A program made the position numbers and the translations under genes. Shown here in pieces: positions 44,859 to 53,250 of a stretch of 64,000 nucleotides of DNA; position 1 is the first letter of the stretch; each line of letters begins with the position of its first letter. The stretch is from Brevibacillus thermoruber 423. GTDB taxonomy: Bacteria > Bacillota > Bacilli > Brevibacillales > Brevibacillaceae. Under the pieces are notes generated by a model, which had not been told where the DNA came from, did no database searches, and worked only from the letters and a program-made list of their open reading frames with translations. The DNA is taken from the NCBI RefSeq assembly GCF_000454065.1, contig NZ_KE695650.1:186001-250000 (forward strand), in the 5' to 3' direction.

Positions 44859-45758
44859 ATGCGGATTATTCGATTCTTGTTGGGGGACTCTGTTCCTGCG
44901 CTTGCAGCCGTTCCCGATGATTCCCGGGTGTATGTGCTGCCGCAGCGTGATTTTCTCGACCTGGTCAGGGAGGCGGATCAGCGCGGGACCACCCCGCTTG
45001 CCGTGGTTCAGGAAGCGATCGTCGGCTCGCAGCCGATTCCGCAGCGAATGGAAGAACTGCCGCTCTTGGCACCGTTGGAAGCGCCGGAAGTCTGGGCGTG
45101 CGGAGTGACGTACGAGAGAAGCAGGGATGCGAGAAACTACGAGGCGACTGGCGGAAAGCTGGACGTCACGACGTTTTACGACAAAGTGTACGAGGCGGAG
45201 CGGCCGGAGATCTTCTTTAAATCGACCGCGGCCCGCACGGTCGGCCCCAATCGGGAATTGTACCTGCGCAGCGATTCCAACTGGCAGATACCGGAGCCGG
45301 AACTTGGCCTGGTCCTCGCCAGTGACGGCAGAATCCTCGGATATACGGTGGGCAACGACATGAGCTGCCGCGACATCGAGGGAGAAAACCCGCTCTATCT
45401 GCCCCAGGCGAAAATGTGGCGAGGCTCCTGCTCGATCGGCCCGGCGATACGCCTGGCAGAAACGGTGGAAGACCCGTACGCCTTCCAGATCACCTGCCGC
45501 ATCAGCCGAAACGGAACCACGGTGGTGGAAGGAACGGCAAGTACCGGGCAGTTGAAGCGAAGGTTCGACGATCTGGTCGCGTATCTGCTGCGGGACAACC
45601 AGATTTTTGACGGCACCGTGCTCTTGACCGGCACATGCATCGTCCCGCCGGATGAGTTCACGCTGGCGGACGGGGATCGCATCGAGATTGAGATATCCGG
45701 GATCGGCGTATTGGCCAATCCCGTAAAAAGCCAGGCGGCGAAGAGCGTTACCGTGTGA
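44859..45758 (+). CDS. FAH-family protein resembling 2-keto-3-deoxy-D-arabinonate dehydratase
   Basis: The 299 residues match the archaeal KdaD pattern: APEVWACGVTYERSRDAR, YEAERPEIFFKSTAARTVGP, DSNWQIPEPELGLVL, GYTVGNDMSCRDIEGENPLYLPQAK with the metal-binding acidic residues. KdaD removes water from 2-keto-3-deoxy-pentonates to give 2-oxoglutarate semialdehyde in the oxidative pentose (Weimberg/Dahms-like) pathway. Together with the IlvD/Edd protein it suggests that pentonates are also used. A semialdehyde dehydrogenase is not seen in the window. Other FAH hydrolases share this fold, so the substrate is inferred. Confidence 0.75.
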   Translation: MRIIRFLLGDSVPALAAVPDDSRVYVLPQRDFLDLVREADQRGTTPLAVVQEAIVGSQPIPQRMEELPLLAPLEAPEVWACGVTYERSRDARNYEATGGKLDVTTFYDKVYEAERPEIFFKSTAARTVGPNRELYLRSDSNWQIPEPELGLVLASDGRILGYTVGNDMSCRDIEGENPLYLPQAKMWRGSCSIGPAIRLAETVEDPYAFQITCRISRNGTTVVEGTASTGQLKRRFDDLVAYLLRDNQIFDGTVLLTGTCIVPPDEFTLADGDRIEIEISGIGVLANPVKSQAAKSVTV

Positions 45759-45905
45759 GAAGCGGGAGAGGATCGGCGCCGTGTCACCGGAGCCCCTTCG
45801 GACACCGAGAAGCGGACGCCACACTCCCAGACCCGCAGGAGCGACCGCAGCCGTCTGCGGCCTCACGATGGGGAGCGCCTTGAGAGCGGTTCGTACAGAC
45901 AAAGT

Positions 45906-45957
45906 AGAAAGAAGGAGCGAAGATACGATTGACATGCATCTTCGCCCCTTCTTTCTT
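45906..45957. terminator. Bidirectional terminator between the FAH and VOC genes
   Basis: AGAAAGAAGG-GCGAAGAT pairs with ATCTTCGC-CCTTCTTTCT (19 positions, one mismatch) around a 13-base loop. The outer part is A-rich on one side and T-rich on the other, as in bidirectional terminators. Confidence 0.75.
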
Positions 45958-45960
45958 GTA

Positions 45961-46353
45961 TTAGCGCTTGGGAAGGTGTAACTGCCACGAAACACCGAAT
46001 TTATCTTCTACCCACCCGAACTTTTCGCTGACGGGAGAAGGGGCTAACGGCATTAATACTTTGCCGTCTTGCGATAATTTCTCGAATAGTCGATCAATTT
46101 CTTCTGCTGACTCACAGGTGACAAACAGGGACATGGCAGGAGTAAAGGCATGATGAACCCCGGTTTGATTATCGATGCACATGAACGGTTGGCCTTTTAA
46201 CGTGAAGGAAGCATGCAGCACTTTTCCGTCTTCATGATGTACCACATTCGTGATCTCTGACTGGTCAAATAACGAGGTGTAAAAATTCATGGCCTCTTCA
46301 GCCTTGCCCGAGAACATGAAAAACGTCGTGATTTTTTGAGTGGAATGTACCAC
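45961..46353 (-). CDS. VOC-family (PhnB-like) protein
   Basis: The 130-residue protein has the vicinal-oxygen-chelate fold typical of the PhnB/3-demethylubiquinone-like group: ITTFFMFSGKAEEAMNFYTSLF, MSLFVTCESAEEIDRLFEKL and FGWVEDKFGVSWQLHLP. Such proteins are often metal-binding and may confer resistance or catalyse small reactions, but the substrate is unknown. It is a single gene, converging on the sugar-acid region. Start ATG is preceded by AGGAGCAG. Confidence 0.8.
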   Translation of the reverse strand: MVHSTQKITTFFMFSGKAEEAMNFYTSLFDQSEITNVVHHEDGKVLHASFTLKGQPFMCIDNQTGVHHAFTPAMSLFVTCESAEEIDRLFEKLSQDGKVLMPLAPSPVSEKFGWVEDKFGVSWQLHLPKR

Positions 46354-46527
46354 TGATTATCTGCTCCTTTTATGTACAGGTACAAACAGCACGATAACGA
46401 AACGTGTGTTCTCATTGAATTATCGATGAGCGGAAACAAATTGTCAACGGTTGCAAATTCACCGGTCTGTTCAAAAGTATTCACAAAAAACTGTTACCAT
46501 AAACCCTGCAACAGGCAAACATGGAAA

Positions 46528-46568
46528 GAACCCGACTGCTTTGAAGCGAGTCGGGTTCCTTTTTCTTT
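46528..46568. terminator. Terminator downstream of the OsmC gene
   Basis: GAACCCGACT and AGTCGGGTTC form a perfect 10-bp stem. T-rich sequence follows on the plus strand (CTTTTTCTTT) and TTTCC on the minus strand, so it ends the OsmC transcript and could work both ways. Confidence 0.7.
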
Positions 46569-47028
46569 ACCGATTGACTTTGTTCCACTTGACCTCGAGC
46601 TGCACACCAGCGTCAGCCAACAGATTAAAAACGGGGCACCTGCGCTCTACCTCTTTTTGAAGTTCATGCACCCGTTCTTCCCTTTCGTCCGTTTGGATGT
46701 TCACGTGGAAGCGAACCTTTTGAAAATGGGGAGATACCCCTTCTTCACCCAGCAACCCCCGAATGTCAATAATCCCCGATGTTTCAAAGTCGATGGCTGA
46801 AAACGAGAAGTTCAGTTCGTTCGCGACAAGGGGAATCATTACGCCGTTGCATCCATTCAGTGCGGCTGCGACAAACTCCAAGGGATTGGGCCCTGCGTCT
46901 GTTCCGCCTAATTCGACGGGCTCATCCGTCTGGAAAGAGGGAAAATTCCGTACGAAATTCGTCGTCTTTACGCCCGATTCCCATTTGCCTGACGCAGAAA
47001 CCTTCAACAATGTCGAAGACTGTGCCAT
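46567..47028 (-). CDS. OsmC-family peroxiredoxin-like protein
   Basis: The 153 residues match OsmC/Ohr-type proteins, with ELGGTDAGPNPLEFVAAALNGCNGVMIPLVA holding the first reactive Cys and RRCPVFNLL the second. The pair reduces organic hydroperoxides. The ATG at 47028 follows GGGGTGAG; a TTG upstream overlaps that site. It is unlinked to its neighbours. Confidence 0.85.
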   Translation of the reverse strand: MAQSSTLLKVSASGKWESGVKTTNFVRNFPSFQTDEPVELGGTDAGPNPLEFVAAALNGCNGVMIPLVANELNFSFSAIDFETSGIIDIRGLLGEEGVSPHFQKVRFHVNIQTDEREERVHELQKEVERRCPVFNLLADAGVQLEVKWNKVNR

Positions 47029-47154
47029 GATCTCACCCCTCAAAACAAAGTAATTTTATAGGGATTATATACTTTGGGTGTGGGAATGTAAAGGATTTCC
47101 TGTTGTTCTGGTGGCGAAGCAGAACATTGCTGCTTGATTTTTTTGAATTTTATA

Positions 47155-47214
47155 TTTACAAGTCCGTCAAGTGTCCATTATAATCTGAATCAAGAAAGAG
47201 GAAAACGATTACTC
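47155..47214 (+). promoter_or_regulatory. Promoter of the LacI gene with a partial operator
   Basis: TTTACA (47155-47160) and TATAAT (47179-47184) are 18 bases apart. Just after the start point (47199-47214) a half-conserved copy of the operator ends in CGATTACTC, and a weaker copy lies at 47254-47271, suggesting autorepression. Confidence 0.5.
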
Positions 47215-47287
47215 ACATAGCGTACTCGATCAAACAAATCTTTTATTTACCATTGAGCAAACGATTTAACTAGTGGGGTACCGACCG

Positions 47288-48286
47288 ATGAAAAAAATTA
47301 CGATCAAGGAGATTGCCAAGATAACCGGTGTTTCCAGTGCAACTGTCTCGCGGGTGCTGAACGACAACGGACGGTTCTCTGAAGAGACTCGCAAGAAGGT
47401 ACTGGACGCCATCGAAAAGTTTGAATACCGCCCCAATGTCGTGGCGAAAAGTTTGCGCACAAGCAGGTCCAAAACGATCGGGGTTATCGTACCTGACATC
47501 ACCAACGAATTTTTCGCACATATCGTGCTGGCCATAGAAAATTTGTGTGTTCCACGTGGATATTCCGTTTTTATCTGCAATACGAGTGAGAGCGAAGAGA
47601 AAGAGAAAATGTACATCAAGGATTTGGAGGCAAAAGGAGTAGACGGATTGATTTGTCTATCCGGCATCATGGATGTACCCGCCGATGTAACCAGACAGCA
47701 AATACCGGTCGTCTGCATTGACCGCAAGCCCAACAACCAGCATGTCATCATGGTCGAATCCGACAATGTAACGGGCGGATATCTGGCGACGGAAGAACTG
47801 ATCAAAAAAGGCTGCCAAAAGATTGTGATGCTGAGGGATGAGCGGGGAGTCTCGCCAATGCAGAACCGATACGTGGGTTATCAACAAGCATTGGCCGATT
47901 ACGGTCTGCCGCTGGATAAAAACCTGGTCATAAACGTCCAGGTAGACGTGTTCAGCGCCAAACGGGCCATTACGGAACTGATTCAAGCCGGTGTGGCATT
48001 TGACGGAGTTTTTGCCGGTACAGACTGGTTGGCGTTTGGAGCGTTGATGGCACTAAAGGAACATCACGTACAAGTGCCTGAACAGGTAAAAATCGTAGGG
48101 TTTGACAATATTACAGTCTCTCAGTTCAGCTCGCCGGCGATCACGACGATCCATCAGGACAAGGCGAAGATGGGAGAGACGGCAGCGAAAGTACTGCTGG
48201 ATATCATTGATAACGGCTTGGATCACGTAAAAACCCGCAACATAACCCTGCCCATTGAACTCATTCGTCGGGAGACGACAGGGTAA
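47288..48286 (+). CDS. LacI-family repressor of the allose operon
   Basis: The 332 residues start with the LacI helix-turn-helix (ITIKEIAKITGVSSATVSRVLNDNGRF) and hinge (YRPNVVAKSLRTSRSKTIGVIVPDI), followed by a periplasmic-binding-type effector domain. The gene lies just upstream of a ribose/allose-type ABC operon whose leader carries two long palindromes, so it is the probable D-allose repressor; E. coli uses an RpiR-type repressor for the same sugar. The ATG was chosen over a GTG five codons earlier; ribosome binding is weak (GTGGGG). Confidence 0.88.
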   Translation: MKKITIKEIAKITGVSSATVSRVLNDNGRFSEETRKKVLDAIEKFEYRPNVVAKSLRTSRSKTIGVIVPDITNEFFAHIVLAIENLCVPRGYSVFICNTSESEEKEKMYIKDLEAKGVDGLICLSGIMDVPADVTRQQIPVVCIDRKPNNQHVIMVESDNVTGGYLATEELIKKGCQKIVMLRDERGVSPMQNRYVGYQQALADYGLPLDKNLVINVQVDVFSAKRAITELIQAGVAFDGVFAGTDWLAFGALMALKEHHVQVPEQVKIVGFDNITVSQFSSPAITTIHQDKAKMGETAAKVLLDIIDNGLDHVKTRNITLPIELIRRETTG

Positions 48287-48300
48287 CTTCTTTTTGTAAA

Positions 48301-48320
48301 AAGAGTAATCGATTACTCAA
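48301..48320 (+). promoter_or_regulatory. LacI operator A
   Basis: GAGTAATCGATTACTC (48303-48318) is a perfect 16-bp palindrome with a central CG, the form of LacI/GalR-family sites, 53 bases before the second copy. Confidence 0.75.
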
Positions 48321-48353
48321 CTCATTAAAGGAGGTGAGGTTCTTTTTTTCATG

Positions 48354-48373
48354 TTGAGTAATCGATTACTCAA
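48354..48373 (+). promoter_or_regulatory. LacI operator B
   Basis: TTGAGTAATCGATTACTCAA is a perfect 20-bp palindrome. The centres of A and B are 53 bases apart, about five helical turns, allowing cooperative binding. Both lie between lacI and the first ABC gene. Confidence 0.8.
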
Positions 48374-48409
48374 TTATACTTACAACACTATACCGGGGGG
48401 AAGATGATC

Positions 48410-49423
48410 ATGAAAAGGTTTTCGCTTTGGTTTTGTCTCATTGCCCTTGTGGCAACCGTATTGACCGGCTGCGGCAGCAGTCCGTCGTCTACCGACAGTT
48501 CGTCCAGCTCAACAGGAGGCACTTCTTCAAATGCGGAGAATTCGTCCTCATCCAAAAGTCCGAAAGTTGCTGTTGTTTTGAAAACGCTTTCGAATCCATT
48601 TTGGGTCAGCATGAAAGAAGGCATCGAAGCTGAAGCGCAAAAGCAGGGGGTTACCGTTGACATTTTTGCCGCTTCCGCCGAGGACGATCTGCAGGGACAG
48701 CTTAAATTGTTTGAAGATTTACTCAATAAAGACTACCAGGGGATTGCCGTGGCTCCGCTTTCACCGGTCAACCTGATTCCGGCGATCGTCGAAGCCAACA
48801 AAAAGGGTATCTATGTGGTGAATATCGACGAGAAGATCGACATGAACGAATTGAAGAACGCAGGGGGGTACGTCTACGCCTTTGTCACCACTGACAATGA
48901 AAAGGTGGGAGCCAAAGGAGCAAAGGCGATTATCGAGAAACTGGGAGCAGCCGGGGGAGAGGTCGCCATCGTGGAAGGAAAAGCAGGCAATGCCTCCGGT
49001 GAAGCACGCAAAACCGGTGCGGAAAAAGCGTTTACCTCCAATCCGGCGATCAAACTGGTGGCCAGTCAACCCGCCGATTGGGATCGCAGCAAAGCACTGG
49101 ACGTCACGACCAACCTGCTGCAGCGCTTCCCGAACTTGAAAGCGATTTACTGTGCCAACGACACTATGGCGCTGGGGGCGCTGCAGGCCGTAGAAAATGC
49201 GGGGAAAGGCGGTCAGGTGCTCGTCGTCGGGACAGACGGCACACCCGAGGCGGTTCAATCTGTCAAGGATGGGAAACTGTTCGCCACGGTGGCCCAGGAT
49301 CCCGCTCAAATTGGCGCGACCAGTCTGCAAAAGCTGCTGGAAGCCGTAAAGCAAAATGTTCAGTTGACGAAAGAGAGCGAGCCGGTGTTTGTCGCAGTTG
49401 ACTCCAATTTGATCACAAAATAA
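48410..49423 (+). CDS. alsB: D-allose-type ABC sugar-binding lipoprotein
   Basis: The 337 residues have a lipobox (LTGC), a Ser/Thr-rich linker (about 25-50) and a ribose-type binding domain closely matching E. coli AlsB: VAVVLKTLSNPFWVSMKEGIE, VNIDEKIDMNELKNAGG, FVTTDNEKVGAKGAKAI, VEGKAGNASGEARKTGA and ASQPADWDRSKALDV. It binds D-allose outside the cell. GGGGGGAAG lies upstream; the ATG at 48410 was taken over one at 48404. It is the first gene of the operon and is followed by a hairpin that may raise its relative expression. Confidence 0.9.
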   Translation: MKRFSLWFCLIALVATVLTGCGSSPSSTDSSSSSTGGTSSNAENSSSSKSPKVAVVLKTLSNPFWVSMKEGIEAEAQKQGVTVDIFAASAEDDLQGQLKLFEDLLNKDYQGIAVAPLSPVNLIPAIVEANKKGIYVVNIDEKIDMNELKNAGGYVYAFVTTDNEKVGAKGAKAIIEKLGAAGGEVAIVEGKAGNASGEARKTGAEKAFTSNPAIKLVASQPADWDRSKALDVTTNLLQRFPNLKAIYCANDTMALGALQAVENAGKGGQVLVVGTDGTPEAVQSVKDGKLFATVAQDPAQIGATSLQKLLEAVKQNVQLTKESEPVFVAVDSNLITK

Positions 49424-49429
49424 GGCGCA

Positions 49430-49469
49430 GCATTCCTCAAGCGGTCAGGGCGTGCCGCTTGGGGAATGC
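49430..49469 (+). repeat. Intercistronic hairpin between alsB and alsA
   Basis: GCATTCC-CAAGCGG pairs with CCGCTTG-GGAATGC (about 15 bp, one mismatch or wobble) across a 10-base loop. There is no T-tract, so transcription continues. Such hairpins often protect the upstream binding-protein mRNA from decay. Confidence 0.6.
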
Positions 49470-49493
49470 CTCACCGGAGTAGGGGGAACGAAA

Positions 49494-51008
49494 GTGGACA
49501 TTCTGGTTGACATGCGGAACATCAGCAAGGAGTTTGCGGGCGTCAAGGCACTGGATCAGATTTCCTTTCAGTTGCGAGCAGGAGAAGTTCATGTGCTGCT
49601 CGGTGAAAACGGTGCAGGCAAGTCAACGTTGATGAAAATCCTCAGCGGGGTGTACGCGCCGAGCGCGGGCACGATTCAACTGGGAGACAAAACGTATACG
49701 CATCTCACGCCAAAGGAATCGGCGGAGAACAAAATCAGCATCATCTATCAGGAACTAAGTCTGATCGAAGAACTGTCCATCATGGAAAACCTGTTTGTCG
49801 GCAAGCTTCCCAGTCGAAAACGCTTTGGGTTCTCCGTGGTTGATTACCGGTTCATGGAAGAGAAGGCCCGCGCTCTTCTGAAGAAAGTGGGCTTACAGCG
49901 TGAGCCGTCTGAACTGGTGGAGCATTTGTCGATATCGGAAAAGCAGTTGGTGGAGATCGCCAAGGCTCTGGCGGCTGACGCGAAGATCATCATCATGGAT
50001 GAACCCACTTCGTCGCTCACCATGGAGGAGACCAACAATCTCTTTGCGATTATTCGTCAGCTCAAGGCCGAAGGGGCAGGGATCGTCTACATTTCGCACA
50101 AGATGAAAGAGCTGAAGGAAATCGGGGATCGGATCACGGTGCTCAAAGATGGCAAGTATGTGGGCACACGCAATATTCAAGAAGTGACGACAGACGAACT
50201 GGTCACCATGATGGTGGGGCGTGAATTGAAAGACAAATATCTGGGCGGTCACCGGGTATCATCCGATTCCGCCGACGTTCTGCTCAAAGTGGAGCATTTG
50301 ACCCGGGCCGATCGAAAGGTACGGGATGTGAGTTTCGAACTGTACCGTGGCGAAATTCTCGGCTTCGCCGGTTTGATGGGATCGGGTCGAACCGAACTGA
50401 TGACAGCACTGTTTGGCGCGGACAAAATCGAATCGGGATGTATCGTCCTTTTTGGTGAAGAGGTAAAAATCGACAGCCCGTATCAGGCGATCAAACTGGG
50501 CATTGGCCTGGTTACCGAAAACAGGAGGGAGACAGGGTTTATCAATACGTTCGAGATCTGGAAGAACATCTCCATGGCCAAGTTGATCAAGGAATCGCGG
50601 CTGGGCGGGCTGTGGGGTCTGGTCTCGCAGCAGGAAGAAAAACGGCTGGCTCGGGAAAAACAGGCGGAACTGCTCATCAAATGTGCCTCCGTGGAGCAAA
50701 ACATCGTGGAGCTTTCGGGCGGCAACCAGCAAAAAGTAATCATCGGCAAGTGGCTGTTGGCCGATGCCCGGCTGCTGATTTTTGACGAGCCGACCAAAGG
50801 GATTGACGTTGGCGCAAAGAGCGAAATCTACAAAATCATGCGCAGGCTGGCCGAGAGCGGGAAAGGGGTTATCATGGTCTCTTCGGAACTTCCCGAGCTG
50901 CTGGCCGTTTGTGACCGGATCATTGTCTTCAAGGATGGCGGCATCAAGACCATCCTCTCTAGTGAAGAGGCAACGGAAGAAACCATCATGCTGGCGGCAA
51001 CATCATAG
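49494..51008 (+). CDS. alsA: Sugar ABC transporter ATP-binding protein
   Basis: The 504 residues are a double ATPase of the RbsA/AlsA kind: half 1 with LLGENGAGKSTLMKILSG and LSISEKQLVEIAKAL, half 2 with GFAGLMGSGRTELMTALFG and LSGGNQQKVIIGKWL. As in relatives, the second Walker A lacks the normal Lys, so one site is degenerate. It drives D-allose uptake with AlsB and AlsC. GTG at 49494 has AGGGGG seven bases upstream; the frame is open further 5' but into the hairpin. Confidence 0.9.
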   Translation: MDILVDMRNISKEFAGVKALDQISFQLRAGEVHVLLGENGAGKSTLMKILSGVYAPSAGTIQLGDKTYTHLTPKESAENKISIIYQELSLIEELSIMENLFVGKLPSRKRFGFSVVDYRFMEEKARALLKKVGLQREPSELVEHLSISEKQLVEIAKALAADAKIIIMDEPTSSLTMEETNNLFAIIRQLKAEGAGIVYISHKMKELKEIGDRITVLKDGKYVGTRNIQEVTTDELVTMMVGRELKDKYLGGHRVSSDSADVLLKVEHLTRADRKVRDVSFELYRGEILGFAGLMGSGRTELMTALFGADKIESGCIVLFGEEVKIDSPYQAIKLGIGLVTENRRETGFINTFEIWKNISMAKLIKESRLGGLWGLVSQQEEKRLAREKQAELLIKCASVEQNIVELSGGNQQKVIIGKWLLADARLLIFDEPTKGIDVGAKSEIYKIMRRLAESGKGVIMVSSELPELLAVCDRIIVFKDGGIKTILSSEEATEETIMLAATS

Positions 51009-51025
51009 GGCGAGGGGTATCGAAT

Positions 51026-51982
51026 ATGAGAAACTTTCACGTCATGTGGAGCAAGTACGGCACATTTGGCATTTTGATCCTGTTGGTTCTGGTGCTGGGA
51101 CTGCTGTCCCCAGAGTATTTCCTGACAGCCAACAACCTGACGCAGGTCATGCTCCAGAGCGCCATTACGATTCTGGTCGGCTGCGGCGAATTTTTCACTA
51201 TTCTGATTGCTGGCATCGATCTCTCCGTCGGATCGATGATGGCGCTGACCGGGATGGTGACGGCCAAACTGATGCTGGCCGGGATGCCGATTGCACTGGC
51301 CATTTTACTGGGCGGCGTAATCGTGGGGGCCTTGTTGGGGGCGATTAACGGTTTTCTTGTGAACAAGACTGGTCTGCATCCGTTTATTGTTACGCTGGGG
51401 ACGCTCTCCGTCTACCGGGGCATTACGCTGATCATCTCCGACGCGCGGCCCGTCTTTGGCCTGCCGCAGGAGTTTAAAGAGGGAATCGCGGGATGGATTT
51501 GGAAAATTCCGATCCCAGTCATCATTGCTATTGGCATCGCCCTGCTGCTCACCTTTGTGACAGACAAAACCAAGATGGGTCGAAACATCTATGCACTCGG
51601 CGGGAACAGCCAGGCGGCCTGGTTTTCCGGGATCAACATCCAACTGCACACCTTGATGGTGTTTGTCATCTCCGGGATCTGTTCCGGCATCGCCGGCGTG
51701 GTAATGACCGCCCGTCTGGGAGCCGCCGAACCGTTGGCGGGCAACGGATTTGAAACGATTGCCATCGCCTCGGCCATTATCGGAGGTACCAGCTTCTTCG
51801 GCGGCAAGGGGAAAATCTTCGGTGTCGTGATGGGGGGGCTGATCATCGGGGTGATCAGCAACGGATTAAACATCTTAAACGTTCCGACGTACTATCAGCA
51901 GATCGTCATGGGCTCGCTGATCATCTTGGCGGTATTTGTTGACAAACTGTTCAGCTTGAAAAAATTCAGCATGAAGGGATAA
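51026..51982 (+). CDS. alsC: Sugar ABC transporter permease
   Basis: The 318-residue protein has about ten helices and the family loop GEFFTILIAGIDLSVGSMMALTG, with GGNSQAAWFSGIN near the coupling region, as in RbsC and AlsC. It forms the channel of the allose transporter. It follows alsA by 17 bases behind GGGCGAGGGG. Confidence 0.9.
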   Translation: MRNFHVMWSKYGTFGILILLVLVLGLLSPEYFLTANNLTQVMLQSAITILVGCGEFFTILIAGIDLSVGSMMALTGMVTAKLMLAGMPIALAILLGGVIVGALLGAINGFLVNKTGLHPFIVTLGTLSVYRGITLIISDARPVFGLPQEFKEGIAGWIWKIPIPVIIAIGIALLLTFVTDKTKMGRNIYALGGNSQAAWFSGINIQLHTLMVFVISGICSGIAGVVMTARLGAAEPLAGNGFETIAIASAIIGGTSFFGGKGKIFGVVMGGLIIGVISNGLNILNVPTYYQQIVMGSLIILAVFVDKLFSLKKFSMKG

Positions 51983-51995
51983 GGAGGTTGTTTGG

Positions 51996-52682
51996 ATGGG
52001 TTTCAAGTTTTCACCATCCTTAATGTGCATGAATCTGCTGGATATTCAGCACCAGATAGAGGTGATGAACCGGCGAGCCGATTTGGTCCACATCGACATC
52101 ATGGACGGTCATTATGTGAAAAATTTGACGCTATCTCCGTTTTTCATTGAACAGTTAAAAGAATCGCTGCACGTGCCAATGGACGTCCACCTGATGGTGG
52201 AGAATCCGACCGATTTTATTGAGAGGGTGAAAGAAGCGGGGGCCAGCATCATCAGTCCTCATGCGGAGACGATCAACACGGACGCGTTTCGGATCATCGA
52301 CAAGGTCAAAAGCCTTGGCTGCCAGATGGGTATCGTGCTGAACCCGGCTACGCCGATCGCGTATATCCAGCACTACATTCATCTGGTTGATAAAATTACG
52401 ATCATGACCGTTGATCCAGGCTACGCCGGTCAAAAGTTCATCCCGGAAATGCTGGAGAAAATCCGGCAGGCCAAGCGGTTGAAGGAAGAGAGAGGATACC
52501 GCTATCTGATCGAAGTGGACGGTTCGTGCAACGTCGGTACATTTAAACGGTTGGCGGAGGCAGGAGCGGAGGTGTTTATCGTCGGTTCGTCCGGCCTGTT
52601 TAACCTGCACCCGGATCTCGAAGTGGCATGGGACATGATGATGGACAATTTTCAGCGTGAAGTGGGGGAGACCACCGCATGA
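51996..52682 (+). CDS. alsE: D-allulose-6-phosphate 3-epimerase
   Basis: The 228 residues match AlsE of E. coli: KFSPSLMCMNLLDIQHQIE, VHIDIMDGHYVKNLTLSPFF, HAETINTDAFRIID, KITIMTVDPGYAGQKFIPEML and IEVDGSCNVGTFKRLAEAGAEVFIVGSSGLF, the last with the metal-binding Asp. It interconverts allulose 6-phosphate and fructose 6-phosphate. It lies 13 bases after alsC and overlaps the next gene (ATGA). Confidence 0.9.
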   Translation: MGFKFSPSLMCMNLLDIQHQIEVMNRRADLVHIDIMDGHYVKNLTLSPFFIEQLKESLHVPMDVHLMVENPTDFIERVKEAGASIISPHAETINTDAFRIIDKVKSLGCQMGIVLNPATPIAYIQHYIHLVDKITIMTVDPGYAGQKFIPEMLEKIRQAKRLKEERGYRYLIEVDGSCNVGTFKRLAEAGAEVFIVGSSGLFNLHPDLEVAWDMMMDNFQREVGETTA

Positions 52683-53230
52683 ACCAGGTTCAACTACCAT
52701 TTTCTACCGTAATTACCGCCGAAGAGCTGAAGGGATTCACCCACTATGAAGAGCGAAAATTGTCGGACATGAAAGGCTATTTTGCCGATGAAGAGGCCCG
52801 AGCGGCGATGGAGCAGTCGGCTGACCAGGTGGTCTACCAGGTGTACCGGGTGGAGGTTCCGCCCGAGGAAGGGGAACTGCTGCACTGCCTGACAGTGATT
52901 CAGCCGGGACAGGTGGCGGGCGAGTGCTTCATGACCAAAGGTCACTACCACCTGAATGAAAAATGTGCGGAGATTTACGTGGGAGTAAAGGGGAAGGGCG
53001 TACTGCTCATGCAGAAGGGGCAGGAAGTCCGCACCATTGAGATGCGGGAGAATACGGCTGCGTATATCCCGGCAGGCTGGGGGCATCGCACGATCAATGT
53101 CTCCGCGGACCAACCGTTCGTGTTCTTCTCCGTGTGGCCTGGTCATTCCGGATACGATTATCAACGAGCGGTGGAGGAGCCGTTCGTCAAACGGGTCTAT
53201 TTGCGTCCTGATGGATATGAGGTCAAGTAA
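52679..53230 (+). CDS. Cupin-type glucose-6-phosphate isomerase, probable allose-6-phosphate isomerase
   Basis: The 183 residues match the archaeal-type cupin phosphoglucose isomerase, with the metal ligands in TKGHYHLNEKCAEIY (His, His, Glu) and the final His in PAGWGHRTINVS. Family members interconvert glucose and fructose 6-phosphates. In E. coli allose use, RpiB makes allulose 6-phosphate from allose 6-phosphate; no rpiB occurs here, and this gene sits between alsE and alsK, so it probably takes that step. That function is an inference. Confidence 0.85.
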   Translation: MNQVQLPFSTVITAEELKGFTHYEERKLSDMKGYFADEEARAAMEQSADQVVYQVYRVEVPPEEGELLHCLTVIQPGQVAGECFMTKGHYHLNEKCAEIYVGVKGKGVLLMQKGQEVRTIEMRENTAAYIPAGWGHRTINVSADQPFVFFSVWPGHSGYDYQRAVEEPFVKRVYLRPDGYEVK

Positions 53231-53250
53231 TGGGTTCGCTGGAGGAAACG

